From Aricia agestis (Eukaryota > Arthropoda > Insecta > Lepidoptera > Lycaenidae), in assembly GCF_905147365.1 (NCBI RefSeq), contig NC_056418.1, positions 10,291,262-10,355,261 on the forward strand: DNA of 64,000 nucleotides, read 5' to 3'. The translations under genes were made by a program, and so were the position numbers. The notes under the pieces are model-generated. The model was not told the DNA's origin. It worked only from the letters and a program-made list of their open reading frames with translations, and did not search any database. Positions 1 to 11,591 of this stretch are shown piece after piece (positions within the stretch are counted from its first letter, which is position 1; each line of letters begins with the position of its first letter).

Positions 1-91
1 ATCGCCGTACATGTCGGAAAAGCGGAACAAAGATGGAAGGTCAACACGTGTCTTAACTCCGATTTATTTATCACTATATTTCAAAAGATAC

Positions 92-435
92 TTACCCCCT
101 TACTAATAAACGCTGTATAAGCTTTGATAAGTTATATTACAGTGTTTTGTCTTCTTCAATCCATTTAAAAATGTCACTTGTGTGACAGGAACAAAACACT
201 GTATAACTATTAAGCACATTGTCCGAAATTTCTGATCAGAAACAGTTGAACGTCCGCGCTGTCTCTTACATTTTGTACTGAGCCGAGTGAGCTCGAACTC
301 GCCGGAAGGATATTTCGGATACTGTGCGGGGTGGCGGGCGCGGCGGTCCGGCGAAATTCAACTGTTTCTGATCAGAATTCGGACAATGTGCGGCCGGGCT
401 AAAAGCTTATACAACGTTTATTAGTAAGGGAGTAA
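92..435. repeat. MITE with terminal and internal inverted repeats
   Basis: The left end reads TTACcCCCTTACTAATAAAC and its reverse complement closes the element near 435 (GTTTATTAGTAAGGGAGTAA). A second inverted pair lies inside: a segment with TGATCAGAAACAGTTGAA near 234-251 matches inverted sequence near 358-375, and GCACATTGTCC matches GGACAATGTGC. The middle (about 300-350) is GC-rich. No coding potential. I read it as a non-autonomous DNA transposon; the family is not identified. Confidence 0.7.
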
Positions 436-437
436 AT

Positions 438-1884
438 GTTTTAAATTAAAAAAAAAAATTCAAACCAGTAAGAGGTATTGGACTGCATGGTAAAATGCTA
501 CTTCACATCATTTTCAATTCAGAGATTTAAGCTTCAGTCCTAGCCTCCCAGAAAAAAGTATAATGTGATAGTTTTGCTGCAAAAAGTGCAAGAAGTGAAT
601 TTTGCACGGAGGTACCACCAACATACTTTTACAAGTTACTATTTAAAATTGATAACGTTATGTTTAATGACTCGAGTAAATGGTTTTCTAATCGTTTATC
701 ATTAATCTTATTAAGACGCTCCCTACGGAGATGCCGTAATTTACCGTTTTTAGAGTCTTAACTCATAATTTGAAAGCTACGAAATTAAAATAAAAATACA
801 GCAATAATCTTCAGCATATGAACATTCCTTTCTCCGTTATTAATTTTCTATTTTTGTTTATTATACCTACTCATGATATCAGCTTCCAAAGTAATACCAA
901 TTTATTTAAATTCAAGCATACATTGAGTATCTCCCTAGTATTTACAATTTACATTTATTTGAAACACACGCCAATAGATCGACAATTTCACTAACTACAT
1001 ATTTGCCGTTTGAATTTTTTTTAGGTCATATTTGAACAACATAAGATAAGTAAAAAAATAGTATTTTGATGCGATCTCGGCAACGCGGCAAATGTATAGT
1101 CAAGGTCGTTTGCTCAGGGGATGGCGTGACTTTTATTGTTTGGTCTGAGGGAGCAGTGTGATTTTCCTACCACATCTGCTCTGCTTATCAGTAGCATTTG
1201 TTTGCCATAAGCCGCGCACGCCCTATGGCGCCTCGTTATCAGTACCAAACACGAAAACACCAGGAAAATTACTCATACCACTCGTATCATTGCATGAGTC
1301 TTCCAAGAAAATAGATAAAATTTTAATAGCTTCTATTTGCACTCTAAAACCGTACATTTTTCAGGTTGAGCATCATCATTATCTATGCTCCGAGGATCTC
1401 AGGATGGGATAGGTCAGAGCCTCTAATTCCACCTGAGGTTGGAACTTGAAATTAACTTTTTGATTTTAGGTACGGCTTAAGCGTGAAGACTGAAGAGATA
1501 AGAGATAGTAAGGCAGACATAATATTTTCGCATTAATAATAATAATATTTTTATTGTAAAAGGTACATTTATTTATGTAAAGACCGACTCCAATTTGTCT
1601 GATTTCTGAATGCATATTACCCATTGTAATTTGGAATGCAATAAACAAATCATTCATTATGTAAGCCATGCAGTGTAAATAATCGATTTTAACACACGTT
1701 TAATAATTAATCGATTGGCATAATCGTGAATTAATTGACCAACTGAAAAATCGAGATGATATTTTGTTTCAAATATTCGGGGAATTGGCGGAAAAATCAA
1801 GAAAATTTCCGAATATTCGGGAACGCTTGACATTTCCGTTCACGTCGTTTTGGGAATGTTAAATTGACTTCAGAAATCAGAATC
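438..1884. other. AT-rich intergenic DNA
   Basis: No exon with usable splice sites, no RNA gene and no clear transposon ends were found. There are short poly-A/T runs and an (aat) run near 1530-1545. Confidence 0.5.
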
Positions 1885-1886
1885 CC

Positions 1887-2411
1887 TAGCCAAGACGTTT
1901 TTTATCGCTTCTTTATAGAATCCCCGATCAAAGTTTTTTTTTTTTTTATGAAATAAGGGGACAAACGAGCAAACGGGTCACCTGATGGAAAGCAACTTCC
2001 GTCGCCCATGGACACTCGCAGCATCAGTAGAGCTACAAGTGCGTTGCCGGCCTTTTAAGAGGGAATAGGGTAATAGGGGAGGGTAGGAAAGGGAATAGGG
2101 GATAGTAGGGAAGGGAATAGGGTAGGGGATTGGGCCTCTAAACTGGGCGTAAACTCACTCACTCGGCGAAACACAGCGCAAGCGCTGTTTCACGCCGGTT
2201 TTCTGTGAGAACGTGGTATTTCTCCGGTCGAGCCGGCCCATTCGTGCCGAAGCATGGCTCTCCCACGTATAAATGTATGGAATTGACAATAATCGTTCGA
2301 TAATAATATGAAGCCGACATTCGACTCATGTCGTGTCAATTCCATACTTTTTGATCATCGATTCTTTATAGAAGCGACAAAGAAAACATCTTCATTATCT
2401 TTGGTTAATGG
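1887..2411. repeat. MITE split by a later repeat insertion
   Basis: The left arm (1887-1933, TAGCCAAGACG then ATCGCTTCTTTATAG) matches the inverted right arm (about 2350-2411, CTTTATAGAAGCGA to GGTTAATGGCC). A 335-bp dispersed repeat (1934-2268) interrupts it. A related fragment lies at about 6056-6140. Confidence 0.6.
1934..2268 (+). repeat. Dispersed lepidopteran repeat ('gggtcacctgatgg' family)
   Basis: Starts with a T-run and AAATAAGGGGACAAACGAGC, contains GGGTCACCTGATGGAAAGC, GACACTCGCAGCATCAG and GTGCGTTGCCGGCCTTT, then a variable GGGAATAGG-rich stretch, and ends GAAGCATGGCTCTCCCACGT. At least five more copies are in the window (19622, 25425, 47229, 51780 reversed, 57309). No coding frame; mode of transposition not evident. 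Confidence 0.85.
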
Positions 2412-2500
2412 CCGAGTATAGTTAACCTTGAGTGACGCGGACGTCACAAACGAAAATGAAAATTCGTCGTCGTCAGACGCACGCGCACGTGTGACGATTT

Positions 2501-2551
2501 TTCACGACTGCTTATCGTGACTTCAAAAGTGTCACGATAAGCAGTCGTGAA
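2501..2551. repeat. Perfect 21-bp hairpin
   Basis: TTCACGACTGCTTATCGTGA-C at 2501-2521 is exactly repeated in inverse at 2531-2551 with a 9-nt loop. Probably the end or core of a small foldback element. Confidence 0.7.
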
Positions 2552-5250
2552 TTACTAATAGTTTAACGACTAATTTTGATATTTAAAATCATTATAATTT
2601 GGCTGGTAGAGCCTTCTGCTTAACTAAGCCCTATTAAAATTTGGATGTAAGGTGATTTTTTTAATGCTAGATATCCCGGTGAACTTTATGCTTTCATAAA
2701 CGGAATCCCTGGATTTCTGCGAATATTTTAAAACTAAAAATAGCTTAATCATTCATAAAAAAAAGTTTAGACGTTCTTGGTATATTTATTACATTAACTT
2801 TCAATGCAAGACTAAAACGAGATATCTACCTTTTACCTAACCTAAACGAAAAAATGCTTTACTTACGATAAACTTTTCGTCGAGTACCCTAATCTTTGCT
2901 CTACATTTTACAACAGAATTTGCTTTTAAATATAGCATACGTAGTAAACGTAATTCGTAACTCTTTAATGATGATAGATATGAGTCACAACACACTCTCG
3001 AATATTTGATTTGTGACTACTCAATGAATCGGCTACTTTAAATAAGAATTATTTGGCTCTACGGGCAAAGAAGAATTTGCCTCTACGTGCAAATTAAGTA
3101 TCTACTATCTAGGTATCATTTAAGAAATTAAGGGCCGGCCGCGGGACTCACCCCCCTTTAATTCTTCAATGATTCTTATGATGCTCTAATATAAAGTTTT
3201 TAATGAATTGAACTCCTGTCTTGTGTTAATTTTGGTTACAAACTTACAAGTTTTAAGACCGAGAGAGCATGCATTTGTCTCTTCACACTTGGACCATTCA
3301 ACCAATTTCCATAAAAATTGGTGCAGGGATACTTTGAATCCCGGGAATGGACATGGCGTAGTTTTTGTCATGGAATATTTTATGGTGCCCGCGGGATTAA
3401 AGAATTTCGGCGCAAGTAGACTCTAATGGCTTAGTAAGTGGCGTTATTGAACTAAAATTAAACTAAAATCAGCGCACTAATGATAATAATAATGAATACA
3501 GTAATAAAAAACACGAGTGAAATTTTCCTCGAAGTATTTTCCATCAGATTTTCTCGGAAAAACCAACCGCGTACTGCTTTTAACAAGAAAAAACAAAGTC
3601 AATCTCCCAAGAATCCACGATCCATGAGAATAAAATAAGTATGTTAAAAGTACATAGATTTTAAATATTGGATACAGAGATGTTTGATGAAGTTGTTACA
3701 AGATGTTTTTATTGCATTTTATCATCATTAACTTGCTTTGCATCGCGTTAAATATATTCTTGCATAAACGTAAAACATATTTCCTTTAACAAAGGTCAGA
3801 TATCAAAATGACGAGGCCGGGCGCAGAATTTCGTACAAATTTTGACATTTAAGGTTGGTTTTGTACCTTGGATCGTCGTTTGAAGTTAGGTATTGCGAGT
3901 ATGATCGGAATTCGCGGTTTTGGGTAGCAACAGTGAGACCACGTGCGAGGACAACGCTCGCAACTCGTCCGATTGAGGTCAAGTGCCTCGTCTAGACTCA
4001 CCCTATTTATAGACCCTTTAGGGTTCCCTTCTCGAATTTAAGATTACCAAAGTACAATTTAAATTAAATTGTACTTGTTATAAATTCCTATTACAGATAA
4101 GTCGATCTCGAGTCCCTGTTATCCGCGCTTAAAGTGAGAGCGACGTAGAGTCTGAGCCAACTTTCTCTATATTTACATAATGCAAACTTAATTGACATTT
4201 CATCTAAAGTATAGTTAAATATTCAAATAGTATTATCGGGGAAACACCTTGAATTGCCCACAAATTGTGCAATGTTTCTTTATCGCGGAAAAATATGGAA
4301 AAATATATTTACTCACTTTTGCATTGATTTTTTCTCTCTGGCGAAGTTTTGACGGTCCTTTACGTGGTGACGCGAAGGGGACTACATTTGAAACGGCACT
4401 ATTTGAGGGCTTTCGCACGGACTACAATAACACTGTAGAACACGACCGCACCTGGTTACATCAAAGCAAAGAATAATGCCTAGCCGATGTCAAAGCCGCA
4501 CACGCATAATCAGAGCAAATGTGCAGCACAGCGCCATCTAGTAATAAATATTGGAAGTAGTAGAAAAATTTTAATTTTATTTTGATTATTTTTATATCTT
4601 AGGAAGTAAAATAATTGAATTGCACCTCAGTGTATATTGCGTAATATTAAAACAATATTTTAATACTATCCTTGTAGATAATGCCATTATTTTGTACTGT
4701 AAAAATACTTTTCTAAATAGGTACAGTACCTAGGTACCCATAGTTTAGATTTTAAAATACTTCCATAATATGTATAATATTATCTTAACGACGATGATCA
4801 AATCAAATCAAAAAATGAAAATGATCAAATCTTTTCAATAAATTATGTTTCAAGGATTTCAAGAAAAAATAAAAAATTAATTACGACAATCCGACGCTCA
4901 TGAGACCAAACTCGATCGTTAAAGCGCCATCTCTGTAAAATTGTGTTAATCTCTTAGGAAAGATGCTAACCTTCTGACAATTTAGTTGGGCGTATCTCTC
5001 ATAGATGGCGCCTATGGTATAAAACTTTAATATCCAGGGTTTTATAAAAAAAAGTTCACAAGATTAATGAATTTGTTAATTCATATAACATGTTACTCAA
5101 TCATTTTTAAAATACATACATTCGTTTTTAATTGCAAGCTCATTAACTCTCGAAGGCATAATAAAAAAAACACAATTCGAAGGTAGTTGTGAAATCTTAG
5201 TTCTTTTAACTTTGTAATTGTTCGGCATTCCATGCTTTTATATTTGTTCC
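2552..5250. other. AT-rich region upstream of nanos
   Basis: Mostly featureless. A degenerate Helitron-like repeat is visible at about 3205-3415 (CCCGGGAATGGACAT, CCCGCGGGATTAAAG). No host exon could be supported. The nanos promoter should lie at the right end but no clear core element was recognised. Confidence 0.45.
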
Positions 5251-5271
5251 TAGAGTAAAATCACAGTTACA

Positions 5272-7267
5272 ATGGACATAATAGCATCGAACCATGTACA
5301 GTCGATAGATAAACAACCTATTTTCAACGATGTTATGCAAACTCCATACAAACTGGTGAGTAACAATGTTATTATTGCGGGAGAGGAAATAATAGTGCAA
5401 CACAAATTACATGTTATTATCATGTTGATCAATCTAGTAGGCTATCAGACTAGGCATATTCATACAACTGTGATGAAGGAGTGCGGACCTACACAATTTA
5501 GCCAAGTTTTGTCAAGCTCGGCCAGACCCAGCTATTTTGACATGGCCTTACCAAATTACATAAGTCAAGTTATTATACCTCAATCTGCTTACGAATTAAG
5601 AATCAATTTATCTGATGCAGATGGTACCAAAATGTCGAAAAAATTGCTCGACCACACCAAAAATTTAAATAACTCCAAAAGTTTTAGGTACGGTACACCA
5701 TAAGATTTCACCTGGTTTCAGGTATTTATTATTTAATAATAATAATTTGAAGATACTTAATAATTAATTCAATTCCGTTCTGAATAACGTGAAAAAGAGG
5801 CTTAAATAGCATTATCATTTATCCATTACCTTTGCTTTATATGGAAGAGGAGATTATCAGTAGGTATATTAGTGATCGAAGTTTAAATCCCTTCTTTCCC
5901 TTGTTAAAAAGGTAGCGAAGGGTAAAACAACACTTAGGCACATTTGCGCCAATCTGGGTTATTGCTAATCCTGTAATCCTGTAAGATTCGTACCTTCTCT
6001 TTCATATAAGTACTTATACCAAGGACGAAATTTAAGGTTAAAGTTATCTGGCCCTTTAGCCAAGACCTTTTCTTCACCGCTTCTTTATAGGATCGCCGAT
6101 CAAAATGTATGGAATGCCATACATTTTGATGAACATGACATAGACTGGGTTGCACCAGAGGAGTGGGTAAAGTTAAAGTTATGGTTATAGTTAAGGTAAA
6201 TTTAACTTTAACTTTAACTTTACCCTTAACTTTGCCCGGAGAAATTGACATATGACAGCTGATCCAACAAGGTTATATGCGCGTGGGCGGGGGCGCTGCT
6301 GGTAAAGGAGAACTGTCAAAAATTGCTGTTTTTGTATGATGACAGCGTTAGTTCCTTTTTTCGCCACATGCATTTAAAACCTTGTCGAGCTCTATGGTTA
6401 TAGTTAAACATGGCGTCTTGATGGCGTCCATTTTTAACTTTACCCAAAGATTTGACATTTTGCACTGTAGTCAAAGTTAAAGTTACAGTTAAAGTTAAAG
6501 TTACAGTTAAAGTTAGTTGGTGCAATCCAGTCATAGAAACATTCGACCTATACAGAAGCTATACAGGAAACGTCTTGACTACATGCATAGTGCATACTCG
6601 AATGTACACAAGATGTTTTAGCTCCGTTTGTACAATTTACACTGTACAGGCTCTACACTGATTCTAGTATGCAAAGCAAAATTATAAAACTAAGAAATAT
6701 ATTTTAGTTATTAGGTCCATGATTGCTTGTCCTAGATTAAGCAGTCATACTAATATTATAAAATACGAGCTTTTGCCCGCGGCTTCGCTCGCGTTAAGAA
6801 GTAATATTATGTACAAACTTTCATCCCCTATTTTAACCTCTTGGGGTTGGAATTTATCAAAATCCTTTCTTAGCGGATGCCTTCGTCATAACATTACCTG
6901 CATGCAAAATTTCAGCCCGATCCGTCCAGTGGTTTGGGTTGTGCGTTGATAGATCACCATGTCAGTCAGTCACCTTTGAGTTTTATAAAAATATATATGC
7001 GAAAGTGTGTCTGTCTGTCTGTTACCTTCTCACGCTCAAACCAGTGAACCGATTTTGCTGAAATTCAGAGACACTTTATGTCCCAGGAAAGGACATAGCC
7101 CATAGGATACTTTTTATCCCGGAAAATTATGTACGGTCCCCGCGCGCTAAACGAATTTTGGTGCAACGGAGTTGCGGGCGTCATCTAGTCTATTAAAGAT
7201 TCTACATTTCGCCATACCAAATTTCACCCAAATTGGTTGAGCCGCGAGCGGCTTGGGCGTGAAGAGG

Positions 7268-7299
<32 letters not shown>

Positions 7300-9453
7300 A
7301 GACACACTTTCATAAATATCAAGTAGGTCAAGTATAAATTGGCCCGGACTATGGTAAACGATAAAGTCTGTCTTATCATCAAAACAATTACGTCCACGCG
7401 GGATTTTGCTCACCTAGTTTAGTTCTAATAAGTAGGTCAATTTGGGACACTTATCCTCGATACTTTGAGTCCCTTCATACGCGAGTACCTTTGAGTGCTC
7501 CCCCGACGTTCTGAGACCGATTCTTACATCTTAAAGCCACGAGGAAAGGCCGGAGGACCCTTATTTTGATTCTCAATCCCTCTCGAGAGTCCTTCATATT
7601 AATAATAATACAATTCAAGAGGAGGGTGATAATAAAATTGTAATTTTCCAGCCCACGAATGCAGACAAAGATTTCTATTTGAAAACGAATGCGGATTCTG
7701 GTAAGTTATACTGTATACATAATTACTTAGTTCTTAACAGTCAACAATATTTTGATTATTTTCGTAATAATTAATTTGGACATGAGAATAATCATTAAAC
7801 TATCATTATCAATAAATAGTGATTACTATTAAACTTGCATGATAGAACTCTGATAGAACTCTTGTTCTTTCTCAAAGTATAATTATTGTCATCAGGGTTG
7901 TTGAATTTTTTTTATTTACCACGTGCCGCGATATAGCCGTCGCGTCGGGTCTATCGTGTCAAACTGTAATATGTGATATGTCACGATTCACGAATCACGA
8001 TATAACTGACATATGTCACGAATCACTATATAGCTGTCATATTGTGTCACGATAATATGTCTATTTGACACGTTAGACCCGACGGCTACCTCGCGGCACC
8101 TGGTGGCAAATAGATGTACTTATAACATATTTTCCATAATCTTCAGACGCGCTGCTGGCAGTGAAGATGGATCCGGCTGTGTTGGAGGCGCAGGTCACCG
8201 TCACCAGCCAGCCGAGAGACAAACCACCGTCGCCACCACCCGCTGATAAAGTCTCTAAAGTCGACAACGCCAACCAGAAGAAGGGTAATTGTTAAATAAA
8301 CGTTCTCATTATTATTAATAATAATTGTCTGAATGTCTAATGGATCCTAATTTTATTCCTAATTCCCCATTTAGTCTATAGCAGGGATGGCGAACCAATA
8401 ACACGCGTGCAACCAGTGGCAGTTGGCACGCGACATAAAATTAAAAGTACGCCACTGGTTCTAAAACTAGTACTTATCGAAATATTTTAAGTAACAATGA
8501 AGGTTATAGATCCTCCTCTGCATAGTGGGCTCCAAATTAGGCTTAAATACGCATAGGATCACAAAAAATATTGGATGGCACATTTATAACTTACCTAAGT
8601 GAAGATTTCTTCAGAAAAAAACCGATCGCAGATCTTGTTAAAAGTCATTATACGTAGATACACATAATTAAATATTTTTACTTGTGTGCATAGACCAAAA
8701 ATTTTGTTTGATTATGTTCCAGATATAATGGCGAGCAGCATATTCGAGGCGGCAGTGAGCATGCAGCAGGCGGCGCTGTTCAGTCTGACGCCGCAGCAGT
8801 TCCAACTGCTGCTGCGATACGTCGACACCCTGCGACGGCAGCGGCAGACTATCATGAAACAGATGGTGAGTTGTTCCAGATGTGATGCGAGTGCGAACGG
8901 CATATTCGAGGCGGCAGTGAGCATGCAGCAGGAGGCGCTGTTCAGTCTGACGCCGGAGCAGTTCCAGCAGCTGCTGCAGGACGTCGATCGATACTCTGCG
9001 ACGGCAGCAGCAGACGATCAATACCTAATAGATGATAAGTGATACAATAGACAAAATCATTGTGGGCTCAGGTTTTCTAGCTTATTGTATGGTGCTAGAA
9101 AAACAGTCTAGGCTTTTAATTAAAATTCCATTGAATTCAATGGCATCATCAGCATTTCCATGCGTTGTGACTGAGGATGGGACAAAGAGTATAATAGAAG
9201 TAATATTAACAAAAAGTGTGTATGCTGCATAGACTCTAGAGAACGCCTCACCAAGAACCACATTCTCACTTTCCAGGAATGCGCCTTCTGTAAGAACAAC
9301 GGTCACCCCGAAGTGTGGTACACGACCCACGCTCTGCGCGACGCGCGGGGCCGCGTGCGCTGCCCCGTGCTGCGCGCGCACTGCTGTCGACGCTGCGGCG
9401 CCACCGGCGATGCTGCTCATACGCTGCGATACTGCCCGTTAAACTTCTGGTAA
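5272..9453 (+). CDS. nanos: nanos-family translational repressor
   Basis: Nanos proteins bind target mRNA 3' UTRs with Pumilio and recruit deadenylation machinery; they keep germ cells silent and undifferentiated. I join five exons: 5272-5355, 7652-7700, 8147-8284, 8723-8865 and 9277-9453 (591 nt, 196 aa plus TAA). Donors are GTGAGT, GTAAGT, GTAATT and GTGAGT; acceptors are TTTTCCAG, ATCTTCAG, GTTCCAG and TTTCCAG. All phases agree. Residues 140-191 carry the full nanos signature C-x2-C-x12-H-x10-C-x7-C-x2-C-x7-H-x4-C. The rest (MDIIASNH...) is low in recognisable motifs, as is usual for nanos; residues 92-138 are Gln/Leu-rich and probably helical. The ATG at 5272 follows a possible acceptor (TTCCTAG at 5247-5253), so a 5' UTR exon may lie upstream. 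Which lepidopteran nanos paralogue (M, N, O or P) this is cannot be told by eye. Zinc-finger identity is near certain; exons 1 and 2 are inferred from splice sites and phase. Confidence 0.88.
6145..6530. repeat. MITE with CTGGGTTGCACCA ends
   Basis: CTGGGTTGCACCA (6145) is mirrored by TGGTGCAATCCAG (ending 6530), flanked by ACATAGA and TCATAGA, a possible target duplication. Subterminal blocks are tandem AAAGTTA/TAACTTT motifs. The core (CGTGGGCGGGGGCGCTGCTG, CTTTTTTCGCCAC) recurs reversed at about 14622-14745. Lies in nanos intron 1. Confidence 0.75.
6745..7188 (+). mobile_element. Non-autonomous Helitron
   Basis: Starts TCATACTAATATTATAAAA and ends with hairpin GCAAC-GGA-GTTGC, then GGGCGTCAT and CTAG before T, the classic Helitron 3' end. 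Inside are conserved lepidopteran blocks (GCCCGCGGCTTCGCTCG, CCGATCCGTCCAGTGG, CTGTCTGTCTG). A related reversed fragment follows at about 7195-7420. Both lie in nanos intron 1. Confidence 0.75.
7911..8113. repeat. Palindromic MITE next to nanos exon 3
   Basis: Imperfect inverted arms of about 60 bp: ACGTGCCGCGATATAGCCGT and CGTCGGGTCTA on the left face TAGACCCGACGGCTACCTCG and CGGCACCTGGT on the right. The loop holds several TCACGATA motifs. The right end is 33 nt before the nanos exon 3 (8147), so it probably contains or displaces the branch point. Confidence 0.7.
8871..9039 (+). pseudogene. Diverged tandem copy of nanos exon 4
   Basis: About 8901-9000 repeats the nanos exon 4 sequence: IFEAAVSMQQEALFSLTPEQ against IFEAAVSMQQAALFSLTPQQ. 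The copied acceptor TTCCAG is also present (8874-8879). The copy is in the same frame as exon 4 if the intron is read through, with no stop until TGA at 9040. It has no convincing donor. It may be a dead duplicate or an alternative 3' end giving a finger-less isoform. Confidence 0.65.
9277..9453 (+). CDS. nanos: nanos exon 5: double CCHC zinc finger
   Basis: Encodes 58 residues starting ECAFCKNNGHPEVWYTTHAL and ending RYCPLNFW then TAA. Zinc ligands are residues 2, 5, 18, 29 and 37, 40, 48, 53 of the exon. The GRVRCPVLR and CGATGDAAHT blocks are the most conserved parts of the family. The exon is far more GC-rich (about 65 %) than its surroundings. The protein stops five residues after the last Cys, so it has almost no C-terminal tail. 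Confidence 0.95.
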   Translation, partial: ECAFCKNNGHPEVWYTTHALRDARGRVRCPVLRAHCCRRCGATGDAAHTLRYCPLNFW

Positions 9454-9753
9454 TTTTTTTGTGATGATGGTGGTGCAAACATGGAACATCGTATGCAGGA
9501 CGACGACAGTAATGGGCTATTAGCACAGAATATAATATAGTAATTAGGATCCACAGACCACAAGTAAAGCTGATCCGCACATTTGTTCGCATCGCATAAT
9601 ACACGGAATGCGGCGCGTACGGTTTGGACGAATGTTTTCAAGGTTTCACATCATTTCATACTTGAACGAATTCTAAAATGCGGCACGTTCGGCGCGCGCG
9701 TGCTGATAAATGTGCCAGGAATTTGTTGTTGCGGCGGGTACAGGGTGTTGAAT

Positions 9754-9865
9754 GTTGACTGACCCTGCGTTCCATTTGATGTTAAAAACGATCAAAACGC
9801 TCAAAATGCCTCCTATTTCGAGCGTTTTGATCGTTTTTATCAGATGGAACGCGGGGATAGTCAAC
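9754..9865. repeat. Long hairpin downstream of the nanos stop
   Basis: AAAAACGATCAAAACGCTC (about 9784-9802) pairs perfectly with GAGCGTTTTGATCGTTTTT (about 9819-9837). The outer flanks also pair (GTTGACT...CTGCGTTCCAT with ATGGAACGCGGGG...AGTCAAC). The whole 112 nt forms one stem. It is about 300 nt after the nanos TAA and before the first AATAAA, so it may lie in the 3' UTR. Confidence 0.75.
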
Positions 9866-9984
9866 TCGGATCGCGGACTCGCTGGCTTCTCAACCTTTGA
9901 TTCCTCGAAGCTATGGTATTGTTTTTGATAACGACATAAGCTTTATTAGATCAGCGTCTGAAAACGATCCATGATTTAAGAATC

Positions 9985-9990
9985 AATAAA
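9985..9990 (+). terminator. Candidate nanos polyadenylation signal
   Basis: First AATAAA downstream of the nanos stop codon, about 530 nt away. No transcript evidence is available. Confidence 0.4.
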
Positions 9991-10860
9991 TTGCTTGTTA
10001 AACCTAATAATATTTTACTTAGAACTGAGATTATCTGTCATTCCATCGAGTTTTTGTGGTAACAATAGAAAACACGAGCCAAAGGAGTCGAATACAGCTT
10101 GTTAGAGTGACTCTTGACTCTGGAGTTACGAGCAGTCGTTTGTTTTTAACAAGTCGTCGTATCTGTGGTACTCGTGTGTTAAATCAGAGGTATTGTATTA
10201 GCGCAGTTCTATTTACAATGGTGTTTTTCTGTCGCCACCACAAAAGGCATTGAGAGTCACTCCAGCAAGACGCGAATTGCATTTTTAAAAACTCTACGCC
10301 GCAAATTGGTGTGTAGTTGTGTACTGTCCCTAAAAGTACCCCGATTCAACTATTTTCATACAACTTTAATACAGAGTTCATCGTAGCTCGATCCAGTCTG
10401 CTTTCTATAAAAAACTAAGCTACTTTTTTGAGTTTTGACTTTTGAGTTTTGACCAATCAGAAAGCGTAGACGTTATAAATTGTTTGAGAGTCAACATTTT
10501 ATGAGCGTACTAATTTATAGTTTGATAGGATACAAACTGGATTCTAACATTGAAGCAGCAACGTAATAAAAAGCAGTAGGGTCAACGCGACTGTAAATAA
10601 TTGTATTACTGAATTGTCAGATTCAAATCCAAACTTTAGAAATGCATCTACGCGTCGCGTTACAGTCTAAAGTGACCTAAGGGTACAAAAAGAAATATTA
10701 TGCTGATCGATAAGTCATCTAAGAGTTCGAGGAACAACGTTAGTGCAAAAAAAAGTTTAATGGCATCCGAACGAGCATGTTGTAGTACGTGAAACACATA
10801 CTGACGTGTGAGATGATCCCGTTTCATATAAGCCGATCACGTGCCTGCCTCGCGTAATAG
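9991..10860. other. Intergenic DNA after nanos
   Basis: No gene or well-bounded repeat recognised. The sequence is unremarkable with mixed base composition. Confidence 0.4.
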
Positions 10861-10864
10861 GGTT

Positions 10865-11243
10865 CCGTAGCTATACCATGAGTTTAACGCTTTACGGTCT
10901 TACCACAAAAAACTAAAGAATAAACATCTTTTGAACAGTTGTTTTGAGACCATTTTGTACTGAATTTTTCTCTAATCAACTGTTCAACAGGTGTTTAAAT
11001 CTTTTGTAGTAAGACCGATAGTATTTATCGATTACTAATATTACTAATAATATATGTATATACTAATCATACTAAAAATTTACGGTACTCGATACCGACT
11101 ACCGTAAATTTTTAGTATGGCAAATTTTACAGCGCCTCTAGCGGTTACTTGCTGAACTAAAATGGCCATACTAAATATTTACGTAGTCGGTATCGAGTAT
11201 CGATAAATACTATAGCTTTAAACTCATGGTAGAGCTACCGTAC
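10865..11243. repeat. Foldback MITE with nested hairpins
   Basis: The outer arms GTAGCTATACCATGAGTTTAA and TTTAAACTCATGGTAGAGCTAC face each other. Inside, CATACTAAAAATTTACGGTA (about 11068) and TACCGTAAATTTTTAGTATG (about 11100) form a perfect 20-bp hairpin, and CGGTCTTACCACAAAA/TTTTGTAGTAAGACCG form another. Non-coding. Confidence 0.65.
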
Positions 11244-11591
11244 AGTCGGTCAAGAAAGAGTACACGCAGTTCAAAATTTTCTAAACGTAAACACGATCAA
11301 AAGGTGTTTTTTTCTTTGTATTTCCACAGATAACGCTTATACACTTTAAATATTATCACCTTGCATATTTTATCTCGATTTAATAAGGTTTTCATATTAT
11401 TTTTGTAATTTCAAAATTGTGTAATTACAGCAACTTTTATGGCGCATTTTCACTGGTCGATACAGGGGCGGATCTACTATATGGCTTTTTGGGCTGCAGC
11501 CCAGGGCCCCGCGAATACAGAGGGCCCCCAACCGAACTGAAACCTGAAAATAATAAAAATTATCTAGAATAAAAAAAAAACGATCATAAGG

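Noticed and set aside
5934..6661. Several open frames on both strands near 6.0-6.6 kb
   Set aside because: They consist of repeated Val/Lys or Thr/Leu codons from the AAAGTTA/TAACTTT repeats of a MITE.
8686..9042. 118-codon single-exon gene
   Set aside because: It is nanos exon 4, its intron start and the exon copy read through together; the splice sites and phase favour the nanos model.
9082..9641. Minus-strand open frames opposite nanos exon 5
   Set aside because: Shadows of the GC-rich zinc-finger exon, with low-complexity Arg/Ala composition.
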